A stretch of DNA of 64,000 nucleotides. Source: Antennarius striatus (lineage: Eukaryota > Chordata > Actinopteri > Lophiiformes > Antennariidae). The position numbers and the translations under genes were made by a program. Positions 1-16,049 of this stretch are shown here, in pieces; position 1 is the stretch's first letter, and every line of letters begins with the position of its first letter. Below the pieces are notes generated by a model. It was given only the letters and a program-made list of their open reading frames with translations. It did not search any database and was not told where the DNA came from. The stretch lies in assembly GCF_040054535.1 (NCBI RefSeq), contig NC_090796.1, forward strand, positions 7,576,501-7,640,500. Direction: 5' to 3'.

Positions 1-2
1 AT

Positions 3-369
3 CCATGCAAGACCATGAAGTTCATTGTGTGGCGAAGATTCAGGTGTATCTTCATCACACTGATCATCCTCACCATAGTGATTCTCTTCCTCGCCATTCT
101 GCTGTACTCACTACCAGTAAGTACAATGTGGGAGTATCTGTCTTTCTGAAATTATCTACTAGTAAAAAGGAATTCAAAGGGGTAGAGATGAGCACATGCT
201 GCTTCCAGGTACTCTGAAGTTTCCTTCCTTTCCCTCATAGGAGAGCTTGGTGACATCAAATCCTGAGGCTGTGTTTTATATACTCTTGTCCAGACTAGAA
301 GCAGTTACTTTATTCTTTTGCTTTTTCCAGAACTACATCTCAATGAAGATCGTGAGGCCACTACAATAA
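3..369 (+). CDS. myof: Myoferlin-like ferlin, last two coding exons (partial, 5' end outside window)
   Basis: Seen: the frame from base 3 encodes PCKTMKFIVWRRFRC followed by a strongly hydrophobic helix and LYSLP. A GT donor (gtaagt) is at 117 and an AG acceptor ends at 330. The final exon 331-369 encodes NYISMKIVRPLQ and a TAA stop. The basic stretch, single membrane segment of about 20 residues and LYSLPNY-x-SMKIV tail match the C-terminal anchor of type-II membrane ferlins, and resemble myoferlin more than dysferlin or otoferlin. Ferlins are multi-C2-domain proteins used in calcium-dependent membrane fusion and repair; only the anchor and the short extracellular tail are visible here. It could be a myoferlin-like paralogue (myofl). 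It runs tail-to-tail with aarsd1. Confidence 0.85.
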
Positions 370-1243
370 CTACTATGGAAGAAGCGCAACAAAAGATCTT
401 AAAATGGCCACGAGATCACACGAACTGTGCACGACTGCCAGTAAATCTGAATAATCTTCCTGCTTCTTATGCTACAGACGTCTAATTAAATGGGAAGGGG
501 TGCTCGCATATTTGCACTATATGATCATATTTTACCACGAACACTTTGGCTACACTGCAACAGACTTGAGCAATAGATTTGCTTCTAAACCACTGCCTTT
601 GACACCCAGATAAATAGACTTCCCTGTACATGTTAATACAATCCAACACAAGTGTTGTATTCTTCAAATGTTGGTGATAGTGTGAAGAAATGGGAGCTTT
701 TGACAGGTTTTTAATGTTTTCACTTGGTGTATTTGAGGGAATTTAATTCCAGTTAGTATGTATTACAGGACTACTGTGCTTTATTGTATTACAGTGTACA
801 AGGGTTTCTATTTTTCTGGTCACTCAGCAGAAATTGTCAGCTGTTAACCGTGTCAGCTTTTTTTTTTGTATATTAAATAACAGATCTTTTAAATATATTA
901 AATATGTTGAACATTGATTAATGAGTGTTTGCCTGTTTAATGGGGAAAAAAAGTGAAGATATGAACAGCAGGTCCTTTAAAAGTATCTTTTTTTTTTAAT
1001 GGGACTGATTAAAGTGCTCAGGTGACAGAAAACTCACTTTGTCTCCACAAAAAAAGTCCAGAAGTCATGCTGAATTAATTACAGTACAGAAAATAAATTG
1101 TATGTACATGACGTGTTGAACAGAAGTCAATACTATATACATTTCCAATTATTGATTTCTTGGCATGAGTTCTTGACCACATACCACAGGATCAATTAAC
1201 TGTAGTTTCCCACGATATAAAATGAAATAAACCATTGCTGTGT
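370..1243. other. Convergent 3' UTR region of myof (+) and aarsd1 (-)
   Basis: No coding exon was found between the ferlin stop codon and the aarsd1 stop codon. The stretch is AT-rich with T runs, as expected of two facing 3' UTRs. Forward-strand poly(A)-signal-like words occur near 874 (ATTAAA) and 1089 (AATAAA); an ATTAAA on the minus strand lies near 995. Which are used cannot be decided from the sequence. Confidence 0.5.
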
Positions 1244-2724
1244 TCATTCCTCCCCTGAGGTGAGACGTTTGCAGTGCTGCTGCAGCAAAGCCTCTGCCTC
1301 CCCTCGTCGTGACAGGCTGCTGGCTTTGCCTTGAAAACGTCCGTTTTTCCCAGCACCCTTTCCTTTGAGAAGCTCCAACACCCTGGGGAGCAAGGGAAAT
1401 ATACATATCAAATATACATATTAAGAGTTGTACAGAAGAGGATAAATGTGGCGGTGGAGTCTTACTGTGGTCCCAGTTCAGCCACTGGTCCACTGGGTCC
1501 AGTCAGTAAAAACAAACCAGGTCCCTTCTCCTCTCCAACAGTCAGGAAAACCAAAGTTTTCTAAATGCAGATAAAACGGTTTCACCAACAGCTACCTGCT
1601 AAAGCCAATGAAGCAGCCTGGTTAGACGTACCTCCGTGTTTAATTCACTAGCGAGGATATTCATGAACTCATTGTCACCATCCTTCCTGTTGGATGAAAG
1701 AAACATCATATTCTTTGTGTAAAACACATTAATTCTTGCCTTTTAAACATTGTTCTTGTGACGTCTGTGGGTTAATATTTGATGCTACAGAGGTTGTACA
1801 ATGCTGTACCTGCTGAAATTAAGAGGCTTACTTGTGGAGGCTAAAAAAGTTGCCACTTTGGGGGTTGTTCTTAAAATTCTGAGCGATGAGTGAGGCCATT
1901 TCTCGTAGCAGGTTCAGGTTAGTCTGCCCAAGATATTTGTGACAATTAGAAATTATGGGGCGAGTTCTCCAGCAGCAAATGTAATGTCTAATGCAGTGCA
2001 TGTCGAAATTGATTCATATACAGTAGTTCTCAAAACAGCACAGTCAGTGGGCATCACCGATGAAATGCTCTTACTTTCTGTAGGAGCTTCACAGACTTCA
2101 GCAGCTTCTCCACAGCCTCAGCGTGTTGATCAGGTCCAGTTCTGTCAGACAATGAAAACACTTTCCTCACTTCAAATTTTGGGAATTAACTAAACATTAA
2201 TTATTGACATTTTAATGATTCAAACTTACTGCAGGAGAGACACCAGAGATCTCTCTGTGTTGTAGCTTTTCTGAGCGTACTTCAACACCCTGTTTCCTAC
2301 CAAAAAGATGAGGTTGGTTTTGTTCTTCTTTCCTTTCTCTGTTCTCAGTAGCTTTATTACCTAAAAATCATCGTATGAGAAAGGAAGTACAAAAGCACCC
2401 ATTTATTATAATCACTTGAGGTACAATTAATCCTACAAATATGTGTAAAGAAATTGTGCCGGGACACATTCATGACTTCAGAAGTCTTTAATCTGTCGGC
2501 ATCACATCAAAACATGTGTCCTGTTCACTTCACAGTTGTACAAATTTGTAACAATTTTCTCAGTAACGGTGTTGTGTGTCTGCTTGTATGTGTGAAATTA
2601 AACCTGCAAGTCACTGAGGTTAGACACGTGGGTTCCACAGCACATATCCACATCTATTCCCTCAATAGTAACGACTCGAATGGGCCCTGCATGATCCTCT
2701 GGCAGCCCTCGACTCCTCACCTGG

Positions 2725-2787
<63 letters not shown>

Positions 2788-4069
2788 CTAATGTGACATG
2801 CTGTACATGTGAAATCTCTAACCAGGTGAAAAGATTTATGAATCAACAATCAAGTAAAATTAATATTTTAATAAAAGAATAGTTTAGCATCAATAACTGT
2901 CAGTACATGCACCTTATCCACATCCTCTATGGAGAGCAGCTCAACAGTTACAGGCACGTGGGCTCTGATCTTTTCATTGACAGCTTCCTCCAGCATCTGG
3001 AGCTGAGCAGGCTTCACAGAGGTTGTGTCCAGTTCAATGTTGCTTCTCTGACGGCCCATTTCCCTTAGAATAAAAACACAGAAGAGGGGTAAACATACAC
3101 ACTTAATACATACAGGGTAAGGATTCTGCAGCGGTGATATACCATGATGTGGTCTTGTATCCAAAGAATTTTTCTGCCAAAGCTGAGATCAAATGTTGAC
3201 CTAAGTCAGGAAGAAGATAAAGGACAAAATTAAAATCACAGTCATGCAGCCATTGTTCAATCTAACTGAGGAGTTTCCTTCAGCAGTCTATAACCCCGTT
3301 AGCTCAGTGTTACTCACCTGAGTGTTGCTGCATGTGGTCAAACCTCCTGTCCCAGTCCAGCTTCACGGTCACCTCCTGACCTTCTTGCAGAGGCGAACTC
3401 ACAAAGTGTAAGGCGTCAGCTCCCTGACGGATCACCCTCAAAACCGGGACATCTCCAAGCAGCCCATGGTCATCAGGCTGAAGGAGAACACAACATGAGG
3501 AAAAGACAGTATGACAGTAATGACACACAGAACTGCAAAGTGCACTGGATTAATGTGCATACTCATGGAAATATATTTCTAAACATCATCTTACCTGACC
3601 GCCTCCTTCGGGAAATAAGATGGTATCTTGAAGCTTAATGTTGAAGCCCTTGAGGGTTTCTTTCTTCCCGTTGACTTCCTGCGTGAGCTCAGCCGGGCAG
3701 CAGGACACCACTGACGTGACCAACTAAAGGGAACACAGTGAATCGCGTCAATTACCTTTGAGAGTTAAATTTTAGACAAAGGATTGGGAACATTAAGATG
3801 AGATTCTAGCTAGGTTTACACCGATGGCTACTCGGCTTCTGCACTGAAGCAGCAAAATCCGTTTCTACCTAGCGTTAGGTCCAGTGTGCATCAAGTCACG
3901 TTACCTAACAGCAGTAACGTGGTTTACTAGCTAGCAATGCGAGTACCGTGAGCTACCAGACGAATAAATTCATCCGGAGACGACCATGTTCTGCTCGGCT
4001 GTAACAAGCTGCCTTCAAAAGGTCTCATACCTCTTTCATATAGCAGTCTCGCTGGCACTGGAAAGCCAT
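1244..4069 (-). CDS. aarsd1: Alanyl-tRNA editing protein Aarsd1 (AlaX-type trans-editing factor)
   Basis: Twelve coding exons, all phase-consistent: 4069-4031, 3723-3595, 3477-3318, 3200-3143, 3063-2913, 2720-2604, 2360-2230, 2141-2075, 1923-1832, 1686-1632, 1560-1466 and 1382-1244. The product is 410 residues (the human protein is about 412). It starts MAFQCQRDCY and ends LTSGEE. Visible motifs: FPEGGGQPDD (about 50-59), the first metal-binding half HMQQH (H104, H108), the second half CCGTH (C206, H210), and a lysine/arginine-rich C-terminus with GRFQGKA. Family knowledge: these proteins hydrolyse Ser-tRNA(Ala) in the cytosol, protecting translation from serine misincorporation. Oddities: exon 6 has a very weak donor (CAG|gtttaa), and its acceptor abuts a long TG repeat. 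ptges3l lies upstream on the same strand. Confidence 0.97.
2728..2785 (-). repeat. (TG)n microsatellite at the 3' splice site of aarsd1 intron 5
   Basis: About 28 uninterrupted CA units on the plus strand, so UG in the aarsd1 transcript. The repeat takes the place of the polypyrimidine tract: only TGTAAACCAG separates it from the first base of exon 6 (2720). Confidence 0.97.
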
Positions 4070-4135
4070 TCTGGAGTGTTTTCAGAGGTAAAACAGAGGA
4101 ATAACCCCAAACGCTAGTACAGCACCGGTGAACAC

Positions 4136-4143
4136 TGACGTCA
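4136..4143. promoter_or_regulatory. Palindromic CRE/ATF site upstream of aarsd1
   Basis: A perfect TGACGTCA lies 67 bp upstream of the aarsd1 start codon (4069), where a promoter-proximal site would be expected. CREB/ATF-family binding is inferred from the motif alone. Confidence 0.5.
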
Positions 4144-5214
4144 CATACTACGGCAAGCCACGCAGTCCAAACTAGGTAATGTCGATTATTACTGTACTTT
4201 AATAGTACAGTTTGTTTCAGCATTCCCAGAAGAAAAACAACATTAAAGCGCTTTTATCAATTAGCTGAGCTACCTGAGAAAACTGACACTGATCCATTGA
4301 AATATTTCGAGATATTTTTTTAAAAAAAAACATTTTTGCAAGTAGAAGACATAATCGGTCTGATTAAAAGTAAATAAAATAGATGGACTTTATACCACAA
4401 CTTAAATAAAAGACAGAGGTATTCTGATATAAACCACCATACGTGTGTAGAACAATCACGACTGGTTAAAAACCTTCCAGTAAATGTTATACAGATCTAC
4501 ACATGCTGTTATGCAACCCTCTTATATTCAAATAGATTGAAATATAATTAATCATTCAACACAAAAACACAATAAAACTGGTGGTAGTTGGTTTTACAAG
4601 TTTACTTCAAGGGAATCTACTGTTTGCATTCGACATTTTAAAAATATTTTAATATTTAGTTTTTATTTTTATTATATTGTGTTTAATATTCTGAGTGTCT
4701 ACTGTTAGTGTATTTACTGAGCTGTCCAAAAATAAAAATACTGAATGAAGCTGGTGTCACTAATGCTGATTTACTGCTATCTTCTGGAATTACCAGAATA
4801 AACAGCCAATTTATCTTTCACTAACTACCTTGATCCATTATAATGTTCATTTTCTGATGAAAGCATGTAACCTCAAAACACAAAACACCTATTCACAAAA
4901 TTTCAAACAAAAGTGTTAAAATATTTTTATTAAAATCAACAAAAAATATCAGTATACAGTGTCAATAAGTAAACCCATAGAAAATATCAAGTAAATTGAA
5001 ATAATATATTCGACATTATCATCAGTATAGATCACACACTTCAGCAAACACAGGGTTGTCTTCGTCATTTTCTCAGCAATCATTTATTTACGCCACAACC
5101 ACAGGACAGAGTGATTAGTCAGACTGTATGTGAAGAAAGAAAGACAAACAGAAATAGATCACTTTCAGTAATCAAATGTTCAAAAATAATTACATGGTTT
5201 TGTTGTTTGCTTTT
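4144..5214. other. Spacer between aarsd1 promoter and ptges3l stop; ptges3l 3' UTR on the minus strand
   Basis: AT-rich, no coding exon seen. On the minus strand, poly(A)-signal-like AATAAA words lie at 5088-5083 (about 130 nt after the ptges3l stop codon) and at 4931-4926. The ptges3l stop and the aarsd1 ATG are 1,145 bp apart. Confidence 0.5.
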
Positions 5215-6517
5215 TTAAGAGTAGCCAAAATCTGCTCTTACATCACTTAGATCACCCATATCTGGTGCTTCTCCTTTATTACTGGCAGCCATTTCTTGGA
5301 TCATCTGAAAAAGGAAAGCCAAGTGCACAGACACAGGCCTGAATCCAAGTTCTCAGAGAAATAATGAGAATACGTATTGCAAAGTTAACAAATTACACTC
5401 AATCTTGCAAGTCATTCAATGTGATCAGAATAGCTGACCTCATTATAAAACACAATGTGTGTACTCACATCCACATATCTGTCATACTCTTCCTTTCCCT
5501 CGTCTTCTTCATTCTCCCAGTCTCTCCAGTTATCAAAGTCCACCGCAATCCAGCTGGGCTACAAAAAATAGAGAAACATCATGACTCCACTATTCATTCA
5601 TTCATTACATCTATTTGGAAAAGTAAAGATGAGATGGGATGCAGCATCCACATGCAAACGCTTTTCAAGGTGCAGGATGTCAACATGATGATATTATATT
5701 ATTTTTAGGTGTGTTTTTCCATTGCTGAAAATGTGTACACATACATACACACTTACCTTAGCTTCATCCCTCTGCAGACGAGGCCATGCATAGTCGGACT
5801 TCACCTTCCTCAGCAAGACATTAACGGTACGTTCATATACTCTCTCTCTGGAGTCCTTTTAAGGAGTTAGAGGAATAAACCTGCAGTGTTTATTATGCAA
5901 TATTTAAAAGATATTATAAAAACATTAAATTGTGCTTGTTAAAATTGGAAAAAATTGGAAGCTCACATGGATCTGAACTTTGTCAAAAAAGTGCAGCTCA
6001 TTGTAGAACACGTCATCTGTGATGTTTTTGCAGCTGTTATAAGGGTAGGACAGAATCATCAAGGCAAATAATCATTTGAAACTATAAACAATGTGCAATA
6101 TTGTATAGTCCAGACAGATTATCTCATCAGACCTTAAGAACTACAAATTAGGCTTTCCACATACCCCAGAGTCATTACGGGTGTAAAACAAGACCGATGT
6201 ACAGAGCAGGAGGTTTCAATAATAGAGACAAAAAGAAAATACCTCTTATGTCTAAACTCACCATAAAATCATTTTGTCTGGCTGGATATCCACCTGGACG
6301 TCTTTTGGTTTCTGAACCACAAAGTTTATGGTGACATATTTCTTTCTGTCAAACCATAATGCGTGTGCTGGTTGGCTTTTAAGACACATAGAAATTTTCG
6401 TTGTCATTCATTTGTCTTCAAACGTGAAACACCTGAAATAACTGAAAGGATTGGGATGAAAAGTATACAGGAATTTACTTACCTTTCCTCAGGTCTGATA
6501 ATTTTGGGCTTGTTCAT
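5215..6517 (-). CDS. ptges3l: p23-like co-chaperone (prostaglandin E synthase 3-like)
   Basis: Six phase-consistent coding exons: 6517-6483, 6375-6262, 6033-5967, 5855-5757, 5558-5469 and 5304-5215; product 164 residues (human PTGES3L is about 166, PTGES3 160). The CS/p23 domain is clear: QPAHALWFDRKKYV near the N-terminus, CKNITDDVFYNELHFF in the middle, then AWPRL (W96-L99) and SWIAVDFDNWRDWE (about 107-120), the signature p23 uses to contact HSP90. The acidic tail is short and ends ADFGYS. Family knowledge: p23 proteins stabilise ATP-bound HSP90; enzymatic prostaglandin synthesis by the 'like' member is not established. The start at 6517 gives an N-terminal MNKPKIIRPEE; an alternative upstream first exon cannot be excluded. 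It is placed directly before aarsd1, as in mammals, and is preceded by a TATA/MEF2 element. Confidence 0.95.
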
Positions 6518-6622
6518 GTTGACTCCTGCAGAAAACTTGAGACTTCTTTAACTACCAGAGGGTAAACCACATGTGCCGTCGTTTGGGCTCTGTGCTGTAA
6601 TGCTGTGACCAGGCCCTGGATG

Positions 6623-6650
6623 CTATATATAGAGCAGATGGTATCAGCTG
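6623..6650 (-). promoter_or_regulatory. TATA/MEF2 element with adjacent E-box, ptges3l promoter
   Basis: CTATATATAG at 6623-6632 fits both a TATA box and the MEF2 consensus CTA(A/T)4TAG. An E-box CAGCTG lies at 6645-6650, upstream in the ptges3l direction. The element is about 105 bp before the ptges3l ATG, so transcription would start near 6595. The combination suggests striated-muscle expression (inference). Confidence 0.6.
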
Positions 6651-7417
6651 CTGGGAGATTTGTCTGCTACAGCCCCTTGTCCTGCCGTATATAGTTGTCT
6701 GTGGAACTCTCGGGAAAACAAATGTATTTTCTGGGTTCTCCAAAACTTCATCCACCCCCGACTGAGAGGTGAGGGGTGAATAAGAAAACCAGTACAAGCC
6801 ATGGAATCAAATAATGAAAACTATCAAATGTTGTTCATTTTTTGAAGCTACATATTGTATCAATTAATTATCTTTTTTTCAGTGAAACAGTCATCTGTTA
6901 CTTCTTCTTTTTTTTTTTGTGGGTCTCAATTTCAAGAGTACCTACCACAAAGATTTGTGAGAAAGGCCAAATGACAAATTTGTGTGGACCTGAGTTTCTT
7001 CTGAGGTAAGAAAATGAGATATTAAAGTAATGTACTGTAATATGTAAATATATTAATGTGATATGTAAATATATTAATGTGATATGTAAATTTATTAATG
7101 TAATATGTAAAGTAAATGTATCATTAATATGTACTTTTAATATTAATTGAACGTATACATCAAAACGGTTTTAGTGCTGAGCTTCTGTCGCCCCCTGCTG
7201 GTGAGTTGCGCTCACTTTATTGCTGATGCCACCGGAAATGCAATTCTCTGCCCGGTCTGTGCGGGGAATGTGGCGCGAGATCCTGGAGGCGCTCTGCTAC
7301 TTCAGCTAGAAAAAAAGATCAACTAACAGTTTTCTATCACATTTTGATCTAAAATTTTGGAAAACGTTTTTGTGTGTGACAAGGAATTCACGGGAAGTAA
7401 TACTAATCAAAGTGAAA
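6651..7417. promoter_or_regulatory. Divergent intergenic region and kat7 promoter / 5' UTR
   Basis: ptges3l (-) and kat7 (+) diverge from this stretch. The left part (7020-7140) has short AT-rich repeats of TGTAATATGTAAATATATTAA. The right part looks like a TATA-less housekeeping promoter: an ETS-type ACCGGAAATG at 7231-7240 and an E2F-like TGGCGCGAGA at 7271-7280. A CTCF-like motif is at 7188-7201. kat7 transcription most likely starts between about 7240 and 7300. Confidence 0.55.
7188..7201 (-). promoter_or_regulatory. CTCF-like motif, minus orientation
   Basis: The reverse strand reads CCAGCAGGGGGCGA, 13 of 14 positions matching the CTCF core CCASYAGRKGGCRS. It points left, toward ptges3l/aarsd1. 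Confidence 0.45.
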
Positions 7418-12548
<5,131 letters not shown>

Positions 12549-13145
12549 GCACCAAGACCCTCAGGCTACTGAACGAACTCACCTCCAGCCTCATTTAGCC
12601 ACAAGTAGCCTAGACCTTCAGACTGTCAAAGAATAGTGTTTGTTCTCACATCTTTTTATGCAGAATGTTTTTTTACTTTACATTTCTCTTTTGTTTATAT
12701 ATGAAATGTCATGTGTTCCACGTCCAGTGATTGTTGACCCTGTCAGACAATTATCAGCTGAGAATCTGTTTTAAAACCATCTTTTTCTGCAAAGCATTTA
12801 AAATGTTGTGTGCATTTTAATGGTTCAGTGTGGTGGGTGACATGAAAGGTTTACTTTTATCATGCAAAAAACACACCTTTTTTTGCCAGCATTTTCCATC
12901 TGTTATTTTAATTTTATTCAAGAAACGTGCATTATGAAGACGCCGTATACAATACAATAATCATTAATTAAAAGCCACAACAGAGGATATGTTGAGTGAT
13001 GAATGGTCAGGCCTTTGGTTGATGTGAAATAGTATAAATCATGTACTTTTCTCTTGCTCCATCAATACCGAATCTGGATCCATTCCTTTGATGCATCTAC
13101 AAAACAGATGAAACTATTTTTGATTTGCTGAAAATAAATATTGAC
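12549..13145 (+). other. kat7: kat7 3' UTR
   Basis: Non-coding, AT-rich. An AATAAA poly(A) signal at 13133-13138 would end the kat7 transcript near 13150. The tail overlaps, or comes very close to, the 3' end of the convergent tac4 gene. Confidence 0.6.
12913..12918 (-). terminator. Possible tac4 poly(A) signal inside the kat7 3' UTR
   Basis: The minus strand reads AATAAA. It is the first such word found downstream of the candidate tac4 coding exons. If used, the two transcripts overlap. Confidence 0.25.
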
Positions 13146-13440
13146 TGCCACTGTAAGAATGCACATGAAATTAAAACAACCTCAGGTTTTTCTACTGATA
13201 GTCGTACCTTGTTTGGGTGGTTTCTCTGAAACATTGATCGAGTTGGTTGCAGACGGAATGATCCTGGTTAAATGTTCTGTAACGTACATGGAGTACTAGA
13301 AGTCAACATTTAATGGGACTGTCTTTGTATTTTTTAAAATGTAGTTTTGTTGAATGTGTATTTGCAGGTGATATTTTGAATATCAGTAAAGCTGCCTTGA
13401 TATTTTGAAATGAGTTTGTTTTCTTGGATGTTTTGCTTAC

Positions 13441-14265
13441 CGTTGCTTGAGATGCTTCTTCCCATTAGGCCCACAAACGCCTCGCCTTTATTCCCTACAA
13501 ATACAGACGCCATTTCAGATTTATGAAATAGTAATGATGCAGTGATACAAACAACTGAAATTAGCAATATGTATTTTTAGGAGTAATTTGGAGTAAGAGA
13601 TTTTGTTAAAGTCACTACTTACTTCTGTTTACTTGAAAGGGTTTCTTACCTGTATAACCTGAGGGATTAAAAACATTTTAGTAGTATTTTTGTAGATAGG
13701 TGTAGGTGCGATGAAACTTTCAGTTTTAAAATACAGACATATACAGCATTGTGATTGCTAAAGCAAAAACATTTAAGAGCTGAGGTAAAAGCTTCGTAGG
13801 CAGGGATCACTTCAGAGCACCTGAGCGTTTTCCCATGAGTCCATAGAAGCGTAGGGCTTTAGATTTTTTCATCAGACTGGCCATCGGGTGTGTTGGACCC
13901 AGCTCCAATGACTCGTCCTGAGAAGAAAGAATTAACTGAATGAAATGAATTCAATATGTACATGTAGTTTTTTTTTATATAAATATTGTCCGTTTTCGTC
14001 ACATCACAAAGCAGTTAATACCCTGATATTCATTATAGTCAAGATGAAAGCTGCTGCAAATCCAAAGCATTAAGGTGGCTGTATAAAGTAGTAGATTTCT
14101 GTGAAATGCAATTCAGCCTGTGCACTCTTGTTTGTAAACTTCATTTTACTCCTTTATTTCTGTTCTATTAGTTTGTGAATTTATCTGTTATAGATTTCTT
14201 TCATAGCTTAGTTTTTTGTTTTTGCAATTTTCTGTTAAGAAAAAACCCATTAAACATCTTGAAAT

Positions 14266-14299
<34 letters not shown>

Positions 14300-14440
14300 T
14301 AGTGTTACTTCAGCTGAAAAAAATAGATCACAGGAGCTGACCTGCCAGTCCAGAGGAAACCCACTCTCCTCCACCCCAACAGAGGACAGAGCCAGATAGG
14401 TTTGCACCAAAGCACAAAAAATCACAACAGCAAGTTGCAT
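13441..14440 (-). CDS. tac4: Tachykinin-4-type precursor with two tachykinin cores (3' end uncertain)
   Basis: Exon 14440-14342 encodes a 33-residue start with a clean signal peptide (MQLAVVIFCALVQTYLALSS). Exon 13917-13821 encodes KKSKALRFYGLMGKRS: a dibasic site, a FYGLM core, amidation glycine and KR cleavage, predicting SKALRFYGLM-amide. Exon 13494-13441 encodes GNKGEAFVGLMGRS, a neurokinin-A-like FVGLM core followed by Gly-Arg. Phases agree (1-1). Tachykinins are secreted neuropeptides acting on NK receptors; tac4 next to kat7 matches mammalian synteny. The C-terminus is unresolved. Without splicing, exon 2 would stop at 13811 (ending SGALK), and exon 3 would read on to a stop near 13334. 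With splicing, candidate further exons are 13276-13208 and 13096-13062 (tentative, ending IQIRY). The gene converges on kat7. Confidence 0.88.
14265..14300 (+). repeat. (AAT)n microsatellite in tac4 intron 1
   Basis: About 12 AAT units directly downstream (in tac4 direction) of the signal-peptide exon. Confidence 0.95.
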
Positions 14441-14594
14441 CTTCCAGGAATCCGTATTTTGCTCACAAGGTAATTTTTTTCCGTGTCTTTCCACTCAAAC
14501 TTGTATTTATTTAAAAAAAAGCCCAAAATGCTGATAATACTGTGCCGCTGAGGTCCGGTGTTACCGTGTCTGTGCCCACCGTTTACAGGGAGCA

Positions 14595-14600
14595 TTTATA
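14595..14600 (-). promoter_or_regulatory. TATA box of tac4
   Basis: The minus strand reads GGTATAAATGC, about 155 bp upstream of the tac4 start codon. A transcription start near 14565 would follow. Confidence 0.5.
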
Positions 14601-16049
14601 CCTGTTTAGACCCCTCCCCACCAGACACTGTTATGCACTTGCATTTGAAAATGAATTTTATATTATACATTGTCAGCCTTCTTTTTCACCTTAACTATGA
14701 AATAATTTGCCTCCATTCACATTAAATAGCAGACAAACCTAAGATTTAGTTGCTTTCACTGAACTAAATTTATTCCATCATCCTATTTTTAGATCTTTTC
14801 ATCCAAAATTTTGTCCACGGTTTTACAAGCAGCATCAAACCATAAGAGTGACGCCACATGTTCAACAAAATTAAACTTTAACTATTTACATTAGAGAAGG
14901 TCACCTTTCATCTTTATTTATGTCATTTTTATTAGACATCTGTTTTACCACTGCTTTAAAAATATTCTCTGATGTGCGCGCGCATCTTTGATATCGCCGA
15001 GGGTGATGGGAGGGATGTGCAGGCAGGTCAGGTGTCGGAGCACTGCTGTGCAAATACAAATACGAGTATGTGCACTTTGAAGTTTGTACTTTAATCGTTA
15101 ATTAGTTAGATAAGTAGTTAGTTGATTTGTTGGATTACCTGTTATTTATGGTCTAATTATGTGGGGCAAAATGAATGTGACCTTTGACCTTTGGTTAAGC
15201 GTTTGCTAAATGAAAATACTGAATGTTATTAACAGTGATGGTCAGACGTCAAAGATTGATGAAAAAAAAGGTGGTTAACCTCCAAAATGCAGTGAAATAT
15301 TTTATGCAACCTGATGTAAAATATTGTGACATTATTAAAAACGAACATTTCTTTATTTTTAAATGAATATTTGCTCAACTTTTTTATTACTCAATGCGTC
15401 AGTAGGGTCAATTATTTCCATCTCATATGATAATTACACTGTTTTTAAACCTTTTCATTATCTTAACTTACTCAGCCATTAAAATGCTCCGCTTCATGGA
15501 AAGGTGACCCCCTCTCCTCTTAACATTCTGGATATAGAAATGTCTGGAGAGGTAATTACTTGACAATCAGTGTGCTGTAAGGACGCCCTCTAGAAACAAA
15601 GCTGACACACATCAAATGCTTTGATGAGTGCACAGGTGCTTCTAAAAGCAAGAAAAGCCCAGGACAATTAGGTCTGAAGGGCAATTACACCTGAACAACC
15701 ATTATATGCACACAGTCTAACCCACAGCAAACGTGGAGTGCTAAATCAAAAGAAATCAGAGCCTCAGCATCTGCATATGAAATGGTTCGCTCACAAAGAG
15801 CTCGCCGTAATGACACAGCAGCTCCGTGTGATGCAGGGTAGTGGTGTGGGACGGGTAGCAGTGAGGATCTGCGTGTCTCATCGTCGGTGTTGAGTCTGAT
15901 GTCTGATGCATCTCACCTGACAAATGTGTGTGTGTGTCTTCCAGCATGGCTCCATGTTTAAAGGACGTGTGACGCTCACATGGGTCCAGTATGAACTCTT
16001 TAAAGGGCACTGATAATGAGATTTAGTTGTGAATTATCATCTGAAACAC

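Noticed and set aside
15580..15596. Weak CTCF-like word (minus strand TTCTAGAGGGCGTC)
   Set aside because: Three mismatches at the start of the consensus; too weak to use in the boundary argument.
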